Shown: positions 26,135 to 35,870, counted from the stretch's first letter. The stretch: DNA of 38,726 nt from Bordetella parapertussis (GCA_945888535.1 CAMDAN010000011.1:1-38726), one strand, 5' to 3'. Program-made: numbers and translations. Notes: generated by a model from the letters alone, not told the origin.

Positions 26135-27130
26135 CTATTGAGATGCAACGGTGATCTCGGTATTTAAATAAGGCATCTCGGCTACCAGTTGTGGAAGGAA
26201 CTTTTCTATCAGCAGGCGGCGCGTCTCGGCGGCGAGCAGATCCGCAATGTGTTGCCACTCCCCCTCCCGTGTGACAAGGGTCACTTGCCTCTCTGGCGTT
26301 GGGGCGGGTAATTTGCGAACAGCAATCCCTTTCAAGCGGGTCATCCCCTGCAGCAGATGGAGTGGCGTCGTTATTGCCCAGCCGACCTGGCTCGCCACGA
26401 GCGAGAACATCATGGCAGCGTTGTCAACCTCTATTCGTCGGCCTTCGGGCACACGTGCCATGCGCAGGTATCGTTCGATAATCGCACTGGTTCTTGAGCG
26501 ACTGCTGTAGCGTATAAAGGGCAGCTCTGCAGCCAGATCAGCTAGAGTGTCGCGAGACGGATTCCGCCGGCTCTTTTCTGGAAGCAACAACACGAATTTC
26601 TCCGTCATGAGCGGGAACCGAGACAATCCGTCATATTCCTCTAAGGCATCCCCCGACACCAACAGATCCACACGTCGCTCCTGCAGATCATTGATGTGAG
26701 CTGGAGTCAACCCTTGTGAAACAAATAGATCTCCGGCATGCTGTGCAGCAAAGCGCACCAAATCGGGACCGACGGTGTCGGCGATTGAATCCACCAGTGC
26801 AATCCGTAGTGTTGGTCGCTCACTTAGCGCTGCGACCAGTTGCGGAAGTGCATTCAGGTCACGAAGGATGCGCGCTGCCTGATGCGTCAGTTCGCTGCCC
26901 TCGACGGTCGTGCGAAATGGTCGGCTTTCGCGATCGAACAATGTGCAACCCAGCAGTGTTTCGGCTTGCGAAACCAGTTGTGACACAGATGATTGGCTGC
27001 AAGCCAGCCGCTTCGCTGCTGCCGACATGCTGCCGGTTGCTGCAACGGCGACCACCGCCTCTAAACTTTTCACCGACAAAGCCAAAGCGGTGTTAAAGCT
27101 CGGTTTTGACGGTGTTGGCGATGTCGACAT
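26135..27130 (-). CDS. LysR-family transcriptional regulator
   Basis: 331 residues. The HTH is in LEAVVAVAATGSMSAAAKRL and the following recognition helix (about 23-52), with LFDRESRPFRTT as the wing; the C-terminal effector domain follows. It is divergent from soxB with about 100 bp between, which contains a textbook T-N11-A site, so it most likely regulates the sox operon and its own gene. It is co-directional with the ABC operon downstream, which it could also control. Confidence 0.9.
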   Translation of the reverse strand: MSTSPTPSKPSFNTALALSVKSLEAVVAVAATGSMSAAAKRLACSQSSVSQLVSQAETLLGCTLFDRESRPFRTTVEGSELTHQAARILRDLNALPQLVAALSERPTLRIALVDSIADTVGPDLVRFAAQHAGDLFVSQGLTPAHINDLQERRVDLLVSGDALEEYDGLSRFPLMTEKFVLLLPEKSRRNPSRDTLADLAAELPFIRYSSRSRTSAIIERYLRMARVPEGRRIEVDNAAMMFSLVASQVGWAITTPLHLLQGMTRLKGIAVRKLPAPTPERQVTLVTREGEWQHIADLLAAETRRLLIEKFLPQLVAEMPYLNTEITVASQ

Positions 27131-27149
27131 AAAAAGACTTTTTTGCGTT

Positions 27150-27170
27150 AGTATTATAAAAAATTATACT
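27150..27170. promoter_or_regulatory. T-N11-A box of LysR type
   Basis: AGTAT-N11-ATACT, perfect 5-bp arms in the sox/LysR divergent region, 60 nt before the soxB ATG and 19 nt from the LysR ATG. The AT-rich spacer and the exact T-N11-A spacing are those of LTTR recognition sites. Confidence 0.65.
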
Positions 27171-27230
27171 TTAATCAGTATTGTGTGATTCTAGTTGCAC
27201 GGAATGGCATGGGAATGGATAATTTTTAGA

Positions 27231-28484
27231 ATGAAATATTCTGTATTTTCCTTGGCACGACAGGCCCTTCGCGGCCATCTCGATTGGCCCATGGCATGGC
27301 GAAATCCCGAACCGAAGAAACACTACGATGTTGTGGTAATAGGAGGTGGAGGTCATGGACTCGCAACTGCCTTCTACCTCGCCAAGAATCATGGGATCAA
27401 GAATGTCGCAGTTCTCGAAAAAGGTTGGATCGGCGGCGGAAACACCGGCCGTAATACGACCATCGTGCGCTCAAATTACTTGCTTGACGACAATGCGCAT
27501 TTTTACGAGTGGTCGCTAAAGCTGTGGCACCAACTTTCTCAGGAGCTCAACTACAACGTGATGTTCAGCCCCCGTGGAGTCATCAATCTAGCCCATACGG
27601 AAGGGCAGAGAGACCAGTTATTCCAGCGCGGGAATCGGATGTTACTCAACGGCATCGACGCCGAATGGATGTCACGTTCTGAAATCGCCCGCCATGTACC
27701 TCACCTGGATTGTTCCGACAATGCACGTTTTCCGATTTTCGGAGGACTTATGCAACGCCGCGGCGGCACTGCGCGACACGATGCAGTGGCCTGGGGATAT
27801 GCACGCGCCGCATCTGCACTGGGCGTGGACATCATCCAGAACTGCGAGGTAAAGGGGTTCACCCGCGAGGGAAACAGGATCACCTCGGTACAAACCACGC
27901 TTGGTAATATCGGCGCAGGTCAGGTGGGCATCGCGGTCGCTGGCCATTCTGGCGTGGTCGCTGGATTGGCTGGACTAAAGCTACCTATAGAGAGTCACGT
28001 ACTCCAAGCATTTGTTTCTGAGCCCCTAAAGCCGATTATTGACACTGTAATCACATACGGCGCTGGACACTTTTATATCAGCCAGTCTGATAAGGGAGAG
28101 ATGGTCATGGGCGGAGACCTGGACTTCCACCCAAGCTATGCGCAAAAGGGGAACTTACCCATCCTGCAAGACGCAATAGCCAATGGCCTACAGATGTTCC
28201 CGATCCTCTCACGTGTTCGAATGTTACGGCATTGGGGTGGGATCATGGACATGTCGCTCGACGGCAGTCCAATCATTTCCAAGACTCCGATTGACAACTT
28301 CTACATCAACGGAGGCTGGTGTTACGGTGGTTTCAAGGCCACACCGGCCTCTGGATGGGTCTTTGCCCACACGATCGCCCATGATGCGCCGCATACTCTT
28401 AACCGTGCACATTCTCTCGATAGATTTGAAACCGGCAAGATGATCGATGACAAGGGCGCTGGGCCAACCGCCCAATGGCACTAG
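27231..28484 (+). CDS. soxB: Sarcosine oxidase, beta subunit
   Basis: 417 residues from the ATG at 27231 (MKYSVFSLARQAL), the typical SoxB N-terminus; the frame is open 12 codons upstream without support. SoxB carries the catalytic site and the covalent FMN of the heterotetrameric enzyme, which oxidises sarcosine to glycine and formaldehyde equivalents. Visible are the dinucleotide fold VVVIGGGGHG (34-43), TGRNTTIVRSNY and ARHDAVAWGY, whose His183 should be the flavin-attaching residue (His173 in Corynebacterium). First gene of soxBDAG. Confidence 0.95.
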   Translation: MKYSVFSLARQALRGHLDWPMAWRNPEPKKHYDVVVIGGGGHGLATAFYLAKNHGIKNVAVLEKGWIGGGNTGRNTTIVRSNYLLDDNAHFYEWSLKLWHQLSQELNYNVMFSPRGVINLAHTEGQRDQLFQRGNRMLLNGIDAEWMSRSEIARHVPHLDCSDNARFPIFGGLMQRRGGTARHDAVAWGYARAASALGVDIIQNCEVKGFTREGNRITSVQTTLGNIGAGQVGIAVAGHSGVVAGLAGLKLPIESHVLQAFVSEPLKPIIDTVITYGAGHFYISQSDKGEMVMGGDLDFHPSYAQKGNLPILQDAIANGLQMFPILSRVRMLRHWGGIMDMSLDGSPIISKTPIDNFYINGGWCYGGFKATPASGWVFAHTIAHDAPHTLNRAHSLDRFETGKMIDDKGAGPTAQWH

Positions 28485-28493
28485 GAACCTACC

Positions 28494-28760
28494 ATGCAAT
28501 TGTTCAACTGTCATTTCTGTGGACCCCGCGACCAGTCGGAATACACCTACTTGCGAGAGGCTGCAGCGATACCTGACCTCAAAGCCAACACTGCTGACTG
28601 GCAGCAATTCGTTTACGAGCGAAATAATCCTTGCGGTGCCCACACGGAGTGGTGGCAGCATAACCACGGCTGTCGGCAGATATTACAGATCGTGCGCGAT
28701 ACGCGAACCCATACGGTGCTAGACATTCGTCCGGCACTCCCAACCGGGACTTCATCATGA
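28494..28760 (+). CDS. soxD: Sarcosine oxidase, delta subunit
   Basis: 88 residues. SoxD is the small zinc-binding subunit: Cys6 and Cys9 in NCHFCG and His56 and Cys60 in WWQHNHGC give the expected ligand set. It stabilises the alpha/beta complex. ATG 9 nt after the soxB stop with AGGA upstream. Its stop overlaps soxA by 4 nt. Confidence 0.93.
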   Translation: MQLFNCHFCGPRDQSEYTYLREAAAIPDLKANTADWQQFVYERNNPCGAHTEWWQHNHGCRQILQIVRDTRTHTVLDIRPALPTGTSS

Positions 28761-31753
28761 GCGCCGCCAATAGTTTCCGTCTGCCGACCGGCGGACGCAT
28801 CATGCGCGATCAGCCGCTCAATTTCCGATTCGATGGCAAATCCTATCAAGGGCTGGTTGGCGACACGTTGGCATCGGCTTTACTCGCCAATGGCGTAACT
28901 CTAATCGGCCGAAGCTTTAAATATCACCGCCGACGCGGCATTTACAGCGCTGGGCCTGAAGAGCCTAACGCCCTGGTGCAATTGCATCAGGGCGCTCGGA
29001 CAGAGCCCAACACGCGTGCCACGATGGTTGAGTTGGTAGCAGGCATGCAGGTTGAAAGCCAGAACCGCTGGCCATCTTTGGCCTTCGACTGGCTTTCGAT
29101 AAATCAGGCTTTCTCCAAAATGATGCCCTCAGGCTTCTACTACAAGACCTTCATGTGGCCGCCCAAGTTCTGGATGTTCTATGAGGGCCTAATCCGAAAG
29201 GCTGCCGGCTTAGGCTTGTCGCCGCGACTCTCGGACACCGACCACTACGCAATTGAGTTCGCTCATTGCGACGTGTTGGTAGTTGGCGGCGGCCCTGCAG
29301 GCTTATCTGCAGCGTTGGCAGCTGGGCGTAGCGGTGCGCGCGTCGTGCTTGCCGATGAGCGGGCAGAAATTGGCGGTAGTCTGTTGTGGGAACGCAAAGA
29401 TATTAATGGTCATTCGTCTTCTTTATGGGCCGAACAAGCCATTGCAGAACTCTCTTCGATGCGTAATGTTCGTCTGCTACCCCGCAGCACAGTGTTCGGG
29501 GTCTACGATCACAACTTGATCGCGATTGCCGAACGTGTGACGGACCACTTGGCTGATGCTGATGCTGGGATACCTCGTCAACGGCTCATCCAAGTACGTG
29601 CACGGCGAGTTGTAGTTGCAACCGGTAGCATCGAACGACCACTGGTCTTCGCTGACAACGATAAGCCGGGTGTGATGCTCGCATCGGCGGTTCGAACCTA
29701 TGCAAACCAGTATGCGGTCCTGCCTGGGCGGCGCTTGGTGGTCTTCACAAATAACGACGATGCCTATCGAAGTGCTTTTGATGCGCACAGGGTCGGCGCA
29801 CTGGAGGTTACGGTGATCGACACGCGCGCTAGCGTGGACGCATCCTTGATTGCACGACTCAAGCAGGCAGGTATCAATCACCATTTTGACGCTTGCATCG
29901 GTGCGGTCGGTGGAAAGTCCGTGGAGTCAGTCGATATTTTGCGACGCGACGGCAAGCTCATTGTGCGCGTTGCGTGCGACTTATTAGCAAGTTCTGGAGG
30001 CTGGAGTCCGACAGTCCATCTTTATTCACAAGGTGGCGGGAAGTTGCGTTTTGACGAAACAATTGCGGCTTTCGTGCCAAACACCATCAGTGCGGCAATC
30101 ACCGCCGTGGGCGCTGCAAACGGCGAATTCAGCCTTGCAGGCGCGCTGTTACAGGGCTCCGCTGCTGGGGCGGAAGCAGCAAGCCTTGCAGGTCGGACGG
30201 CGCCAGTGGCTATCGGAGTGGCGCCCTCATGCGAACCCGAGACGATTAGTCGTATCGAGCCCATGTGGCAGACGCCGCGCAACATCTCGCGTGGCAAGCA
30301 ATTTGTCGATATCCAGGACGATGTCACCGTGGACGATATTGAACTGGCATATCGAGAAAATTTTCGCTCGGTTGAACACCTCAAACGCTACACCACGCTT
30401 GGTATGGGAACCGATCAAGGCAAGACCTCAAACGTCAACGGGCTTGCCATCATGGCCTCTCTTCGCGGAGAGTCGATTCCTGCTGTCGGAACTACGACCT
30501 ACCGTGCGCCCTACACACCCGTAGCGTTGGGTCTTTTCGCCGGCACAGAAACTGGCAAGCACCATACGCCAGTTCGACGAACTGCACTGCACGCGTGGCA
30601 CTTGGAGCACGGCGCGACAATGACCACGGTCGGTCACTGGATGAGGCCCAAGGTTTTCCAGGGCCAAGGGGAGAGCTTTGACGCGGCTTGGCGACGTGAG
30701 AGCCTTGCTGTTCGTAATGCTGTTGGTCTGGCTGATGTGGGTACGCTGGGCAAGATCGACATCCAAGGACCTGACGCACTTGAATTCCTGCAACGCGTTT
30801 ATTGCAATAATTTTGCCAATTTGGCAGTGGGGCGCTTGCGCTACGGTCTGATGCTCCGCGAGGACGGCATCGTGATGGACGATGGCACGGTTGCGCGCTT
30901 ATCTGAGCAACATTACCTTGTGACAACCACGACGGTTAGTGCTGGCAAAGTGATGAACCATTTTGAATGGCTGCTGCAAACAGCTTGGCCCGATCTGAAA
31001 TGCCATGTGGTTTCAGTGACGGAGCAGTTTGCACAGTTTGCGTTGGCCGGCCCGAACTCTCGTAAGGTATTGGCAGCGCTGCTGCCACACTGCGACGTCT
31101 CGGACAATGTGCTTCCCCATTTGGGCCTAATCGAGACAACAATAAACGGCCAAGCGCTGTGGGTCTATCGGATGAGTTTTTCCGGTGAACGCGCCTATGA
31201 AATTGCCATCGGTGCTGGATTTGGCGAAAGCCTTTGGACGCGCTTGCTGGAATGCGGTGAACAGTTGGGCATCACTCCTTACGGCACAGAGGCAATGGGT
31301 GTGCTCCGTATTGAAAAAGGGCATGTTGCAGGCGGTGAGCTCGACGGTAGGACGACCGCATCCGATCTGGGGCTTGGCAAGCTGGTGCGTAAGAGTGGAG
31401 GTTTTGTTGGCGCCGCGCTGGGACAGCGCAGTTTCCTGCTCGATGCGCAGCGGCCGATATTGGTCGGGCTGGTTCCTATTAACCCCAATGAAGCGATCCG
31501 CTGTGGTAGCCAGCTGATCGGGCCCGAGGTGACGGCAAAGCCAGGTGAGGTCGTGCCCAAGCAGGGATTTGTCAGTTCGGCTACGCCTAGTGCGTTTCTC
31601 GGCCACGCTATTGCGCTGGCGTTTCTTGAAAATGGCGCCTTGCGCCATGGACAGGAACTCATCGCCGCCTCGCCTATTTCTAACGAGTCGACTAGGGTCC
31701 GCGTAGTTTCTCCGGTGTTCCTCGATCCGGACAACACAAGATTGAAAGGTTGA
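28757..31753 (+). CDS. soxA: Sarcosine oxidase, alpha subunit
   Basis: 998 residues, the full SoxA size (about 965-1000). The N-terminal ferredoxin-like domain (about 1-115) without Fe-S cysteines contains GDTLASALLANG and RSFKYHRRRG. A large NAD/FAD-type domain follows with VVGGGPAGLSAALAAGRSG (from about residue 174), and the C-terminal GcvT-like folate domain spans about 620-990. The subunit binds NAD and tetrahydrofolate and receives the methylene group for 5,10-methylene-THF. Starts at the ATGA overlap with soxD. No missing motif seen. Confidence 0.94.
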   Translation: MSAANSFRLPTGGRIMRDQPLNFRFDGKSYQGLVGDTLASALLANGVTLIGRSFKYHRRRGIYSAGPEEPNALVQLHQGARTEPNTRATMVELVAGMQVESQNRWPSLAFDWLSINQAFSKMMPSGFYYKTFMWPPKFWMFYEGLIRKAAGLGLSPRLSDTDHYAIEFAHCDVLVVGGGPAGLSAALAAGRSGARVVLADERAEIGGSLLWERKDINGHSSSLWAEQAIAELSSMRNVRLLPRSTVFGVYDHNLIAIAERVTDHLADADAGIPRQRLIQVRARRVVVATGSIERPLVFADNDKPGVMLASAVRTYANQYAVLPGRRLVVFTNNDDAYRSAFDAHRVGALEVTVIDTRASVDASLIARLKQAGINHHFDACIGAVGGKSVESVDILRRDGKLIVRVACDLLASSGGWSPTVHLYSQGGGKLRFDETIAAFVPNTISAAITAVGAANGEFSLAGALLQGSAAGAEAASLAGRTAPVAIGVAPSCEPETISRIEPMWQTPRNISRGKQFVDIQDDVTVDDIELAYRENFRSVEHLKRYTTLGMGTDQGKTSNVNGLAIMASLRGESIPAVGTTTYRAPYTPVALGLFAGTETGKHHTPVRRTALHAWHLEHGATMTTVGHWMRPKVFQGQGESFDAAWRRESLAVRNAVGLADVGTLGKIDIQGPDALEFLQRVYCNNFANLAVGRLRYGLMLREDGIVMDDGTVARLSEQHYLVTTTTVSAGKVMNHFEWLLQTAWPDLKCHVVSVTEQFAQFALAGPNSRKVLAALLPHCDVSDNVLPHLGLIETTINGQALWVYRMSFSGERAYEIAIGAGFGESLWTRLLECGEQLGITPYGTEAMGVLRIEKGHVAGGELDGRTTASDLGLGKLVRKSGGFVGAALGQRSFLLDAQRPILVGLVPINPNEAIRCGSQLIGPEVTAKPGEVVPKQGFVSSATPSAFLGHAIALAFLENGALRHGQELIAASPISNESTRVRVVSPVFLDPDNTRLKG

Positions 31754-31755
31754 CC

Positions 31756-32361
31756 GTGATTGAACGTCGATCCGCACTAGCTCACCATCCGATAATGATG
31801 GCCGAATCCATTGGGTTGACCGATGGCGCAGACTCAGACAGGCTTGTACTGTCCGAGCGGCATGGCTTGACCGTGTTCCAGGTAACGGCGTTTAAATCAG
31901 TGTTACCTCAAGCTACGAGAGCCCTGGCCAACGCGCTGGGCTTGTCGGCACCGGCAAGTAATCTTTTTAGCGGAAGCGCTGCCAAGAGCCTGCGGCATGT
32001 AGGGCCAGGCATTTGGCTGGTGGTTGGAGAGTCGACTGCGCTACCGTTAATCGGTGAACTGCGCACACAGCTTGGTGTAGACGCGACAGTGGTAGATCTG
32101 AGCCATGCGCGTTGCGTACTGCAGTTGCAAGGGACTGCAGCCAATCGCACCCTAGCCAAGTACTGTGGCCTAGACTTGGATGTGTCCGCTTTCCCTACGG
32201 GCAGCGCTACCAATACCCGATTTGGCCACATCGGTATGCACCTTGCACGCACCAGCGACCTACCCACTTTCGAGCTGTTGGTGTTCCGTGGTTATGCCGA
32301 ATTCGTTTTCGAATCCTTGTGTCACGGAGCTGCTGAGTTCGGATTCAGGGTCGAACCTTAA
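31756..32361 (+). CDS. soxG: Sarcosine oxidase, gamma subunit
   Basis: 201 residues. The sequence has SoxG character: a first half around VFQVTAFKSVLPQ and PGIWLVVGE, then SHARCVLQLQG and the end VFRGYAEFVFESL. SoxG contacts SoxA near the folate site. The start is a GTG at 31756; a TTG at 31750 overlapping the soxA stop is equally possible. Order soxBDAG is the standard one. In many bacteria glyA and purU lie next to it; none is seen here. Confidence 0.86.
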   Translation: MIERRSALAHHPIMMAESIGLTDGADSDRLVLSERHGLTVFQVTAFKSVLPQATRALANALGLSAPASNLFSGSAAKSLRHVGPGIWLVVGESTALPLIGELRTQLGVDATVVDLSHARCVLQLQGTAANRTLAKYCGLDLDVSAFPTGSATNTRFGHIGMHLARTSDLPTFELLVFRGYAEFVFESLCHGAAEFGFRVEP

Positions 32362-32402
32362 GGCAGCAGCGCGGCCAGTCAACTACATACCTGAAAGACA
32401 AC

Positions 32403-34835
32403 ATGAAATCTAGTTATCGCGTAATCGTCATCGGTGGGGGTGTTGTCGGGACCAGCGTTCTCTATCACCTGACTAAAAAAGGCTGGACAGACATCGCCCT
32501 GCTCGAGCGCCTGGAGTTGACGTCCGGGTCAACCTGGCACGCTGCCGGCGGCATGCACACGATCAACGGCGACCCTAACGTCGCCAAGCTACAGCAGTAC
32601 TCGATCAATCTTTATAAGGAAATCGAGGAAATTTCCGGACAATCGGTCGGCCTGCACATGACCGAAGGTCTGATGTTGGCGGCCACTCCAGCGCGTTATG
32701 AATGGCTGAAGAGCATTCACTCCAAGGGCCGGTATATGGGCATGCAGACCGAAATGGTCTCGCTCAATGAGGCTGAACGTTTACTACCTTTGATTGACAA
32801 GACGCAGTTCGTCGGCGCAATGTACGACCCGATTCAGGGCCACGTAGACCCCAACGGCACAACTTACGCCTTCAGCGGTGCGGCACGCAAGGCCGGTGCC
32901 GAGGTGTTTACACATACCAGGGTGCTCGATACACGGCAGCGCCTGGACGGTAGCTGGGAGGTTATTACCGACAAGGGCAATATCATTGCCGAGCACGTCA
33001 TCAACTGCGGCGGTCTTTGGGCACGTGAGGTAGGGCGTATGGTCGGCCTGGAACTGCCTGTCCTTGCGATGGAGCACCAATACTTAATTACCGAAGATAT
33101 GCCCGAGGTCATCGCCTTCAATAAGTCGGCTGGAAAGATGATCCTGCACGCCGTCGACTTCGATGGTGAGATCTACATGCGCCAGGAGCGAAACGGCATG
33201 TTGCTGGGAACCTATGAGCGTCACGGTGTGCCCTGGAGTCCCAAAAACACGCCCTGGGATTTCGGCCCCACACTACTGCCTGATGCGCTGGACCGAATCA
33301 CTGACAACCTAGAGGTAGGCTTTCGCCACTTCCCGGCGTTCCAGAAGGTGGGAATCAAGCAAATCGTCAACGGGCCCTTTACCTTTGCGCCCGACGGCAA
33401 CCCCTTGGTCGGACCGATCAAGGGCTTGCGCAACTACTGGGTGGCCTGCGGCGTGATGGCCGGTTTCAGCCAAGGCGGCGGTGTTGGGCTGGCGCTGTCG
33501 AACTGGATGGTGGACGGTGACCCTGGCCTTGATGTATGGGCTATGGACGTGGCCCGCTACGGTAACTGGGCCACTCGCGCCTACACCCGCGCCAAAGTGG
33601 TGGAGAACTATGGTCGACGCTTTCGCGTGCGCTTTCCCAACGAGGAGCTCACTGCGGCGCGGCCGCTTCGCACGGTGCCAATGCACCAGCAGTGGCTGCA
33701 AATGGGAGCAGTCATGGGAGACAACTGGGCCCTGGAATCGCCGCTATGGTTTGGACCGCCCGGAGTCAAGGATGTGTTTTCTTTCCACCGGTCCACCGAC
33801 TTTGAACACGTCAGACAAGAGTGCCTGGCCGTGCGCAACGGCGTCGGGATTTCCGATATATCGGGCTTCGCAAAATACGAGATCACCGGCAGCGGCGCTG
33901 AGAAATGGCTGTCTTACCTGTTGGCCAACAAGCTACCCAAAACGGGTCGCATGATGCTGGCGCCAATGCTCAACCCCAAAGGCAAACTGATTGGCGACTT
34001 CACGGTGGCCAAGGCAGCAGACGAGCACTTCTTCATCTTCGGAACCGGCTCTGCTGAAAAGTACCACCTGCGCTGGTTTGACCAGCACATGCCCAAGGAC
34101 GGCAGCGTGAGCGTGCGCGCTTTGGGCTTAAATCTAGTGGGCCTGTCCATTGCAGGGCCCCATGCCCGCGCTGTGCTGGCTAAGCTGTCGGATGATGATG
34201 TCTCCAACACCGCACTGCGCTTCATGGACTTTCGTATGCAGATGGAGATCGGCATGGTGCAGGCCATGGTGGGACGCATCAGTTTCACCGGAGACCTAGG
34301 GTACGAGCTGTGGGTTGAGCCGCAGTTCCAGGTGGCCCTGTTTAACGCACTGTGGGATGCCGGGCAGGAATTTGGCATGCGCCCTTTTGGCAGTCGTGCA
34401 TTGATGTCACTGGCACGCGAGAAGGGCTTTGGCACTTGGGCGCGCGAGTTTCGTCCGATCTACGGTCCGTTCGAGGCGGGCCTAGGACGTTTTGTGGCGC
34501 TTGCCAAGGGCGACTTCATCGGGTGTGCGGCTGCCCGGGAGGAGTCCGCGCAGGGCCCCAAGCGTCAGCGTGTCGGGTTTGTGGTTGACGCGGATGACGC
34601 GGACGCTATCGGCGATGAAGCGGTCTGGTGCAACGGTGCAGTCGTGGGCTGGATCACTTCCGGTGGCTACTGCCATTCGAGTGATTGCTCCTACGCAACC
34701 GGCTATGTGGATAGCGCATTTTTGGTCGACGTCGCCAGCGCCAAATGGGAGATTGAGATTTTGGGTGAGATGCGCTCGGCCCGCCTGCAACTTACCCCAT
34801 TGTTTGATCCGCAGGGCATTCGCATGACAGCCTGA
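32403..34835 (+). CDS. FAD-dependent oxidoreductase with GcvT domain (dimethylglycine dehydrogenase-like)
   Basis: 810 residues. It is a DAO-type FAD domain (about 1-385) starting with VIVIGGGVVGTSV (7-19), then a bridging domain and a GcvT/aminomethyltransferase C-terminal part (about 450-800). SGSTWHAAG (41-49) is the dimethylglycine dehydrogenase motif in which the His (His46) binds FAD covalently. Such enzymes demethylate N-methyl amines with transfer of the methylene group to THF. It stands 41 nt after soxG, in the same direction, so it is likely the same transcript. If it acts on dimethylglycine it would supply sarcosine to SoxBDAG, but other N-methyl amino acids fit as well. Confidence 0.88.
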   Translation: MKSSYRVIVIGGGVVGTSVLYHLTKKGWTDIALLERLELTSGSTWHAAGGMHTINGDPNVAKLQQYSINLYKEIEEISGQSVGLHMTEGLMLAATPARYEWLKSIHSKGRYMGMQTEMVSLNEAERLLPLIDKTQFVGAMYDPIQGHVDPNGTTYAFSGAARKAGAEVFTHTRVLDTRQRLDGSWEVITDKGNIIAEHVINCGGLWAREVGRMVGLELPVLAMEHQYLITEDMPEVIAFNKSAGKMILHAVDFDGEIYMRQERNGMLLGTYERHGVPWSPKNTPWDFGPTLLPDALDRITDNLEVGFRHFPAFQKVGIKQIVNGPFTFAPDGNPLVGPIKGLRNYWVACGVMAGFSQGGGVGLALSNWMVDGDPGLDVWAMDVARYGNWATRAYTRAKVVENYGRRFRVRFPNEELTAARPLRTVPMHQQWLQMGAVMGDNWALESPLWFGPPGVKDVFSFHRSTDFEHVRQECLAVRNGVGISDISGFAKYEITGSGAEKWLSYLLANKLPKTGRMMLAPMLNPKGKLIGDFTVAKAADEHFFIFGTGSAEKYHLRWFDQHMPKDGSVSVRALGLNLVGLSIAGPHARAVLAKLSDDDVSNTALRFMDFRMQMEIGMVQAMVGRISFTGDLGYELWVEPQFQVALFNALWDAGQEFGMRPFGSRALMSLAREKGFGTWAREFRPIYGPFEAGLGRFVALAKGDFIGCAAAREESAQGPKRQRVGFVVDADDADAIGDEAVWCNGAVVGWITSGGYCHSSDCSYATGYVDSAFLVDVASAKWEIEILGEMRSARLQLTPLFDPQGIRMTA

Positions 34836-34868
34836 GAAAAAAACTAGAGGGCTGCCTATATCACTTCC

Positions 34869-34917
34869 TATCGTAAATGGTATTGTTAAACGATAACTAC
34901 AACACATTTTGAGTTGT
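34869..34917. promoter_or_regulatory. Two inverted repeats before the AT-rich operon
   Basis: TATCGT (34869-34874) pairs with ACGATA (34890-34895), and ACAAC (34899-34903) pairs with GTTGT (34913-34917). They stand in the 103-bp gap before the dehydrogenase gene at 34939 and may be regulator sites or part of the leader; the base composition changes here. No regulator gene for them is in the window. Confidence 0.35.
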
Positions 34918-34938
34918 AAAAAAAGAGGGCGGCAAGCT

Positions 34939-35829
34939 ATGGACATTGGATTGATTGGACTAGGCAATATGGGGGTTCACTTTGGAACACGTTTGCTTGC
35001 GGCGGGGCACACTCTATTTGTTCATGACAAGAGTACTAAGGCAAAAAATCATCTGGCAGCTATTGGGGCAATTCCATGTGTTTCAGCAAAAGAACTTGCC
35101 TCAAAAGTTGAAATAGTTTTACTGTGTCTACCAATGCCACAAATAGTTGTAGAGGTTGTAGCAGAAGTAGCTGAAGGTGCGAAAGTCCGAATTGTTTTAG
35201 ATCTATCAACCACCGGACCATCTATCACCCAAGAAGTCTGTTCATTTCTTCAATTACACGATATTGTTCTAGTTAGTTCACCTGTTAGTGGCGGAACAGT
35301 TGCCGCTGAAAAAGGTACCCTTGCAGTCATGCCAGCCGGACCAATAAATGCCTATAAAGAAATAGAGCCTTTACTCCAAGTCCTTGGAAAAAATATTTTC
35401 TACATGGGTGTTGATCCAACTTTGGGTCAAACAATGAAAATTATCAATAACACCTTGTACGCAACCTCTATGGTTGCTAGTAGTGAAGCCTTGGTTTATG
35501 GTGTTAAAGCTGGGCTTGATTCCAAAATGATGCTTGACGTCATTAATGCATCTAGCGGCCGATCATTTGCAACTATGGAACGAATTCCACAGTGCGTACT
35601 TGACCGCAGTTTCCCTTTACGCTTTACAACAGAGTTGTTACACAAAGACATAAAAATGTGCATAGATGAAGCTGAAAAAATTGGTGTTCCAATGTTTGTT
35701 AATCCAGCAACGAAGCAATTCCTAGCCTTTGCAATTTCGCAAGGAGATGGAGGCAAAGATAACGCATGCTCTATACGACATTTCGAGCAATGGGCTGGCG
35801 TCGAATTCGGCAAAAAACCAATCAACTAA
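34939..35829 (+). CDS. NAD(P)-dependent beta-hydroxyacid dehydrogenase (3-hydroxyisobutyrate/tartronate-semialdehyde reductase family)
   Basis: 296 residues. N-terminal Rossmann domain IGLIGLGNMG-type (3-12), DLSTTGP (88-94), the substrate-binding SSPVSGG (113-119), and the all-alpha C-terminal domain with the catalytic Lys in GQTMKIINN (Lys167). ATG at 34939 with GAGGG upstream. It oxidises or reduces a 3-hydroxy acid. Clearly AT-richer than the FAD gene before it; a hand count of the line at 35041-35100 gives 26 G+C in 60. Substrate undetermined. Confidence 0.88.
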   Translation: MDIGLIGLGNMGVHFGTRLLAAGHTLFVHDKSTKAKNHLAAIGAIPCVSAKELASKVEIVLLCLPMPQIVVEVVAEVAEGAKVRIVLDLSTTGPSITQEVCSFLQLHDIVLVSSPVSGGTVAAEKGTLAVMPAGPINAYKEIEPLLQVLGKNIFYMGVDPTLGQTMKIINNTLYATSMVASSEALVYGVKAGLDSKMMLDVINASSGRSFATMERIPQCVLDRSFPLRFTTELLHKDIKMCIDEAEKIGVPMFVNPATKQFLAFAISQGDGGKDNACSIRHFEQWAGVEFGKKPIN

Positions 35830-35870
35830 CTTAGTTTTTCTACGAGTCATTTGTTTTAGGAAATTTCGAG

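Noticed and set aside
25926..26258. Upstream extension of the substrate-binding protein by 111 codons
   Set aside because: The ATG at 25925 has a good Shine-Dalgarno and begins a proper signal peptide; the extension overlaps the LysR gene.
31127..31777. 216-codon minus-strand frame opposite the soxA 3' end
   Set aside because: Shadow of the strongly supported GcvT domain of soxA.
33309..33701. 130-codon minus-strand frame opposite the FAD/GcvT gene
   Set aside because: No recognisable domain; consistent with antisense of a GC-rich coding region.
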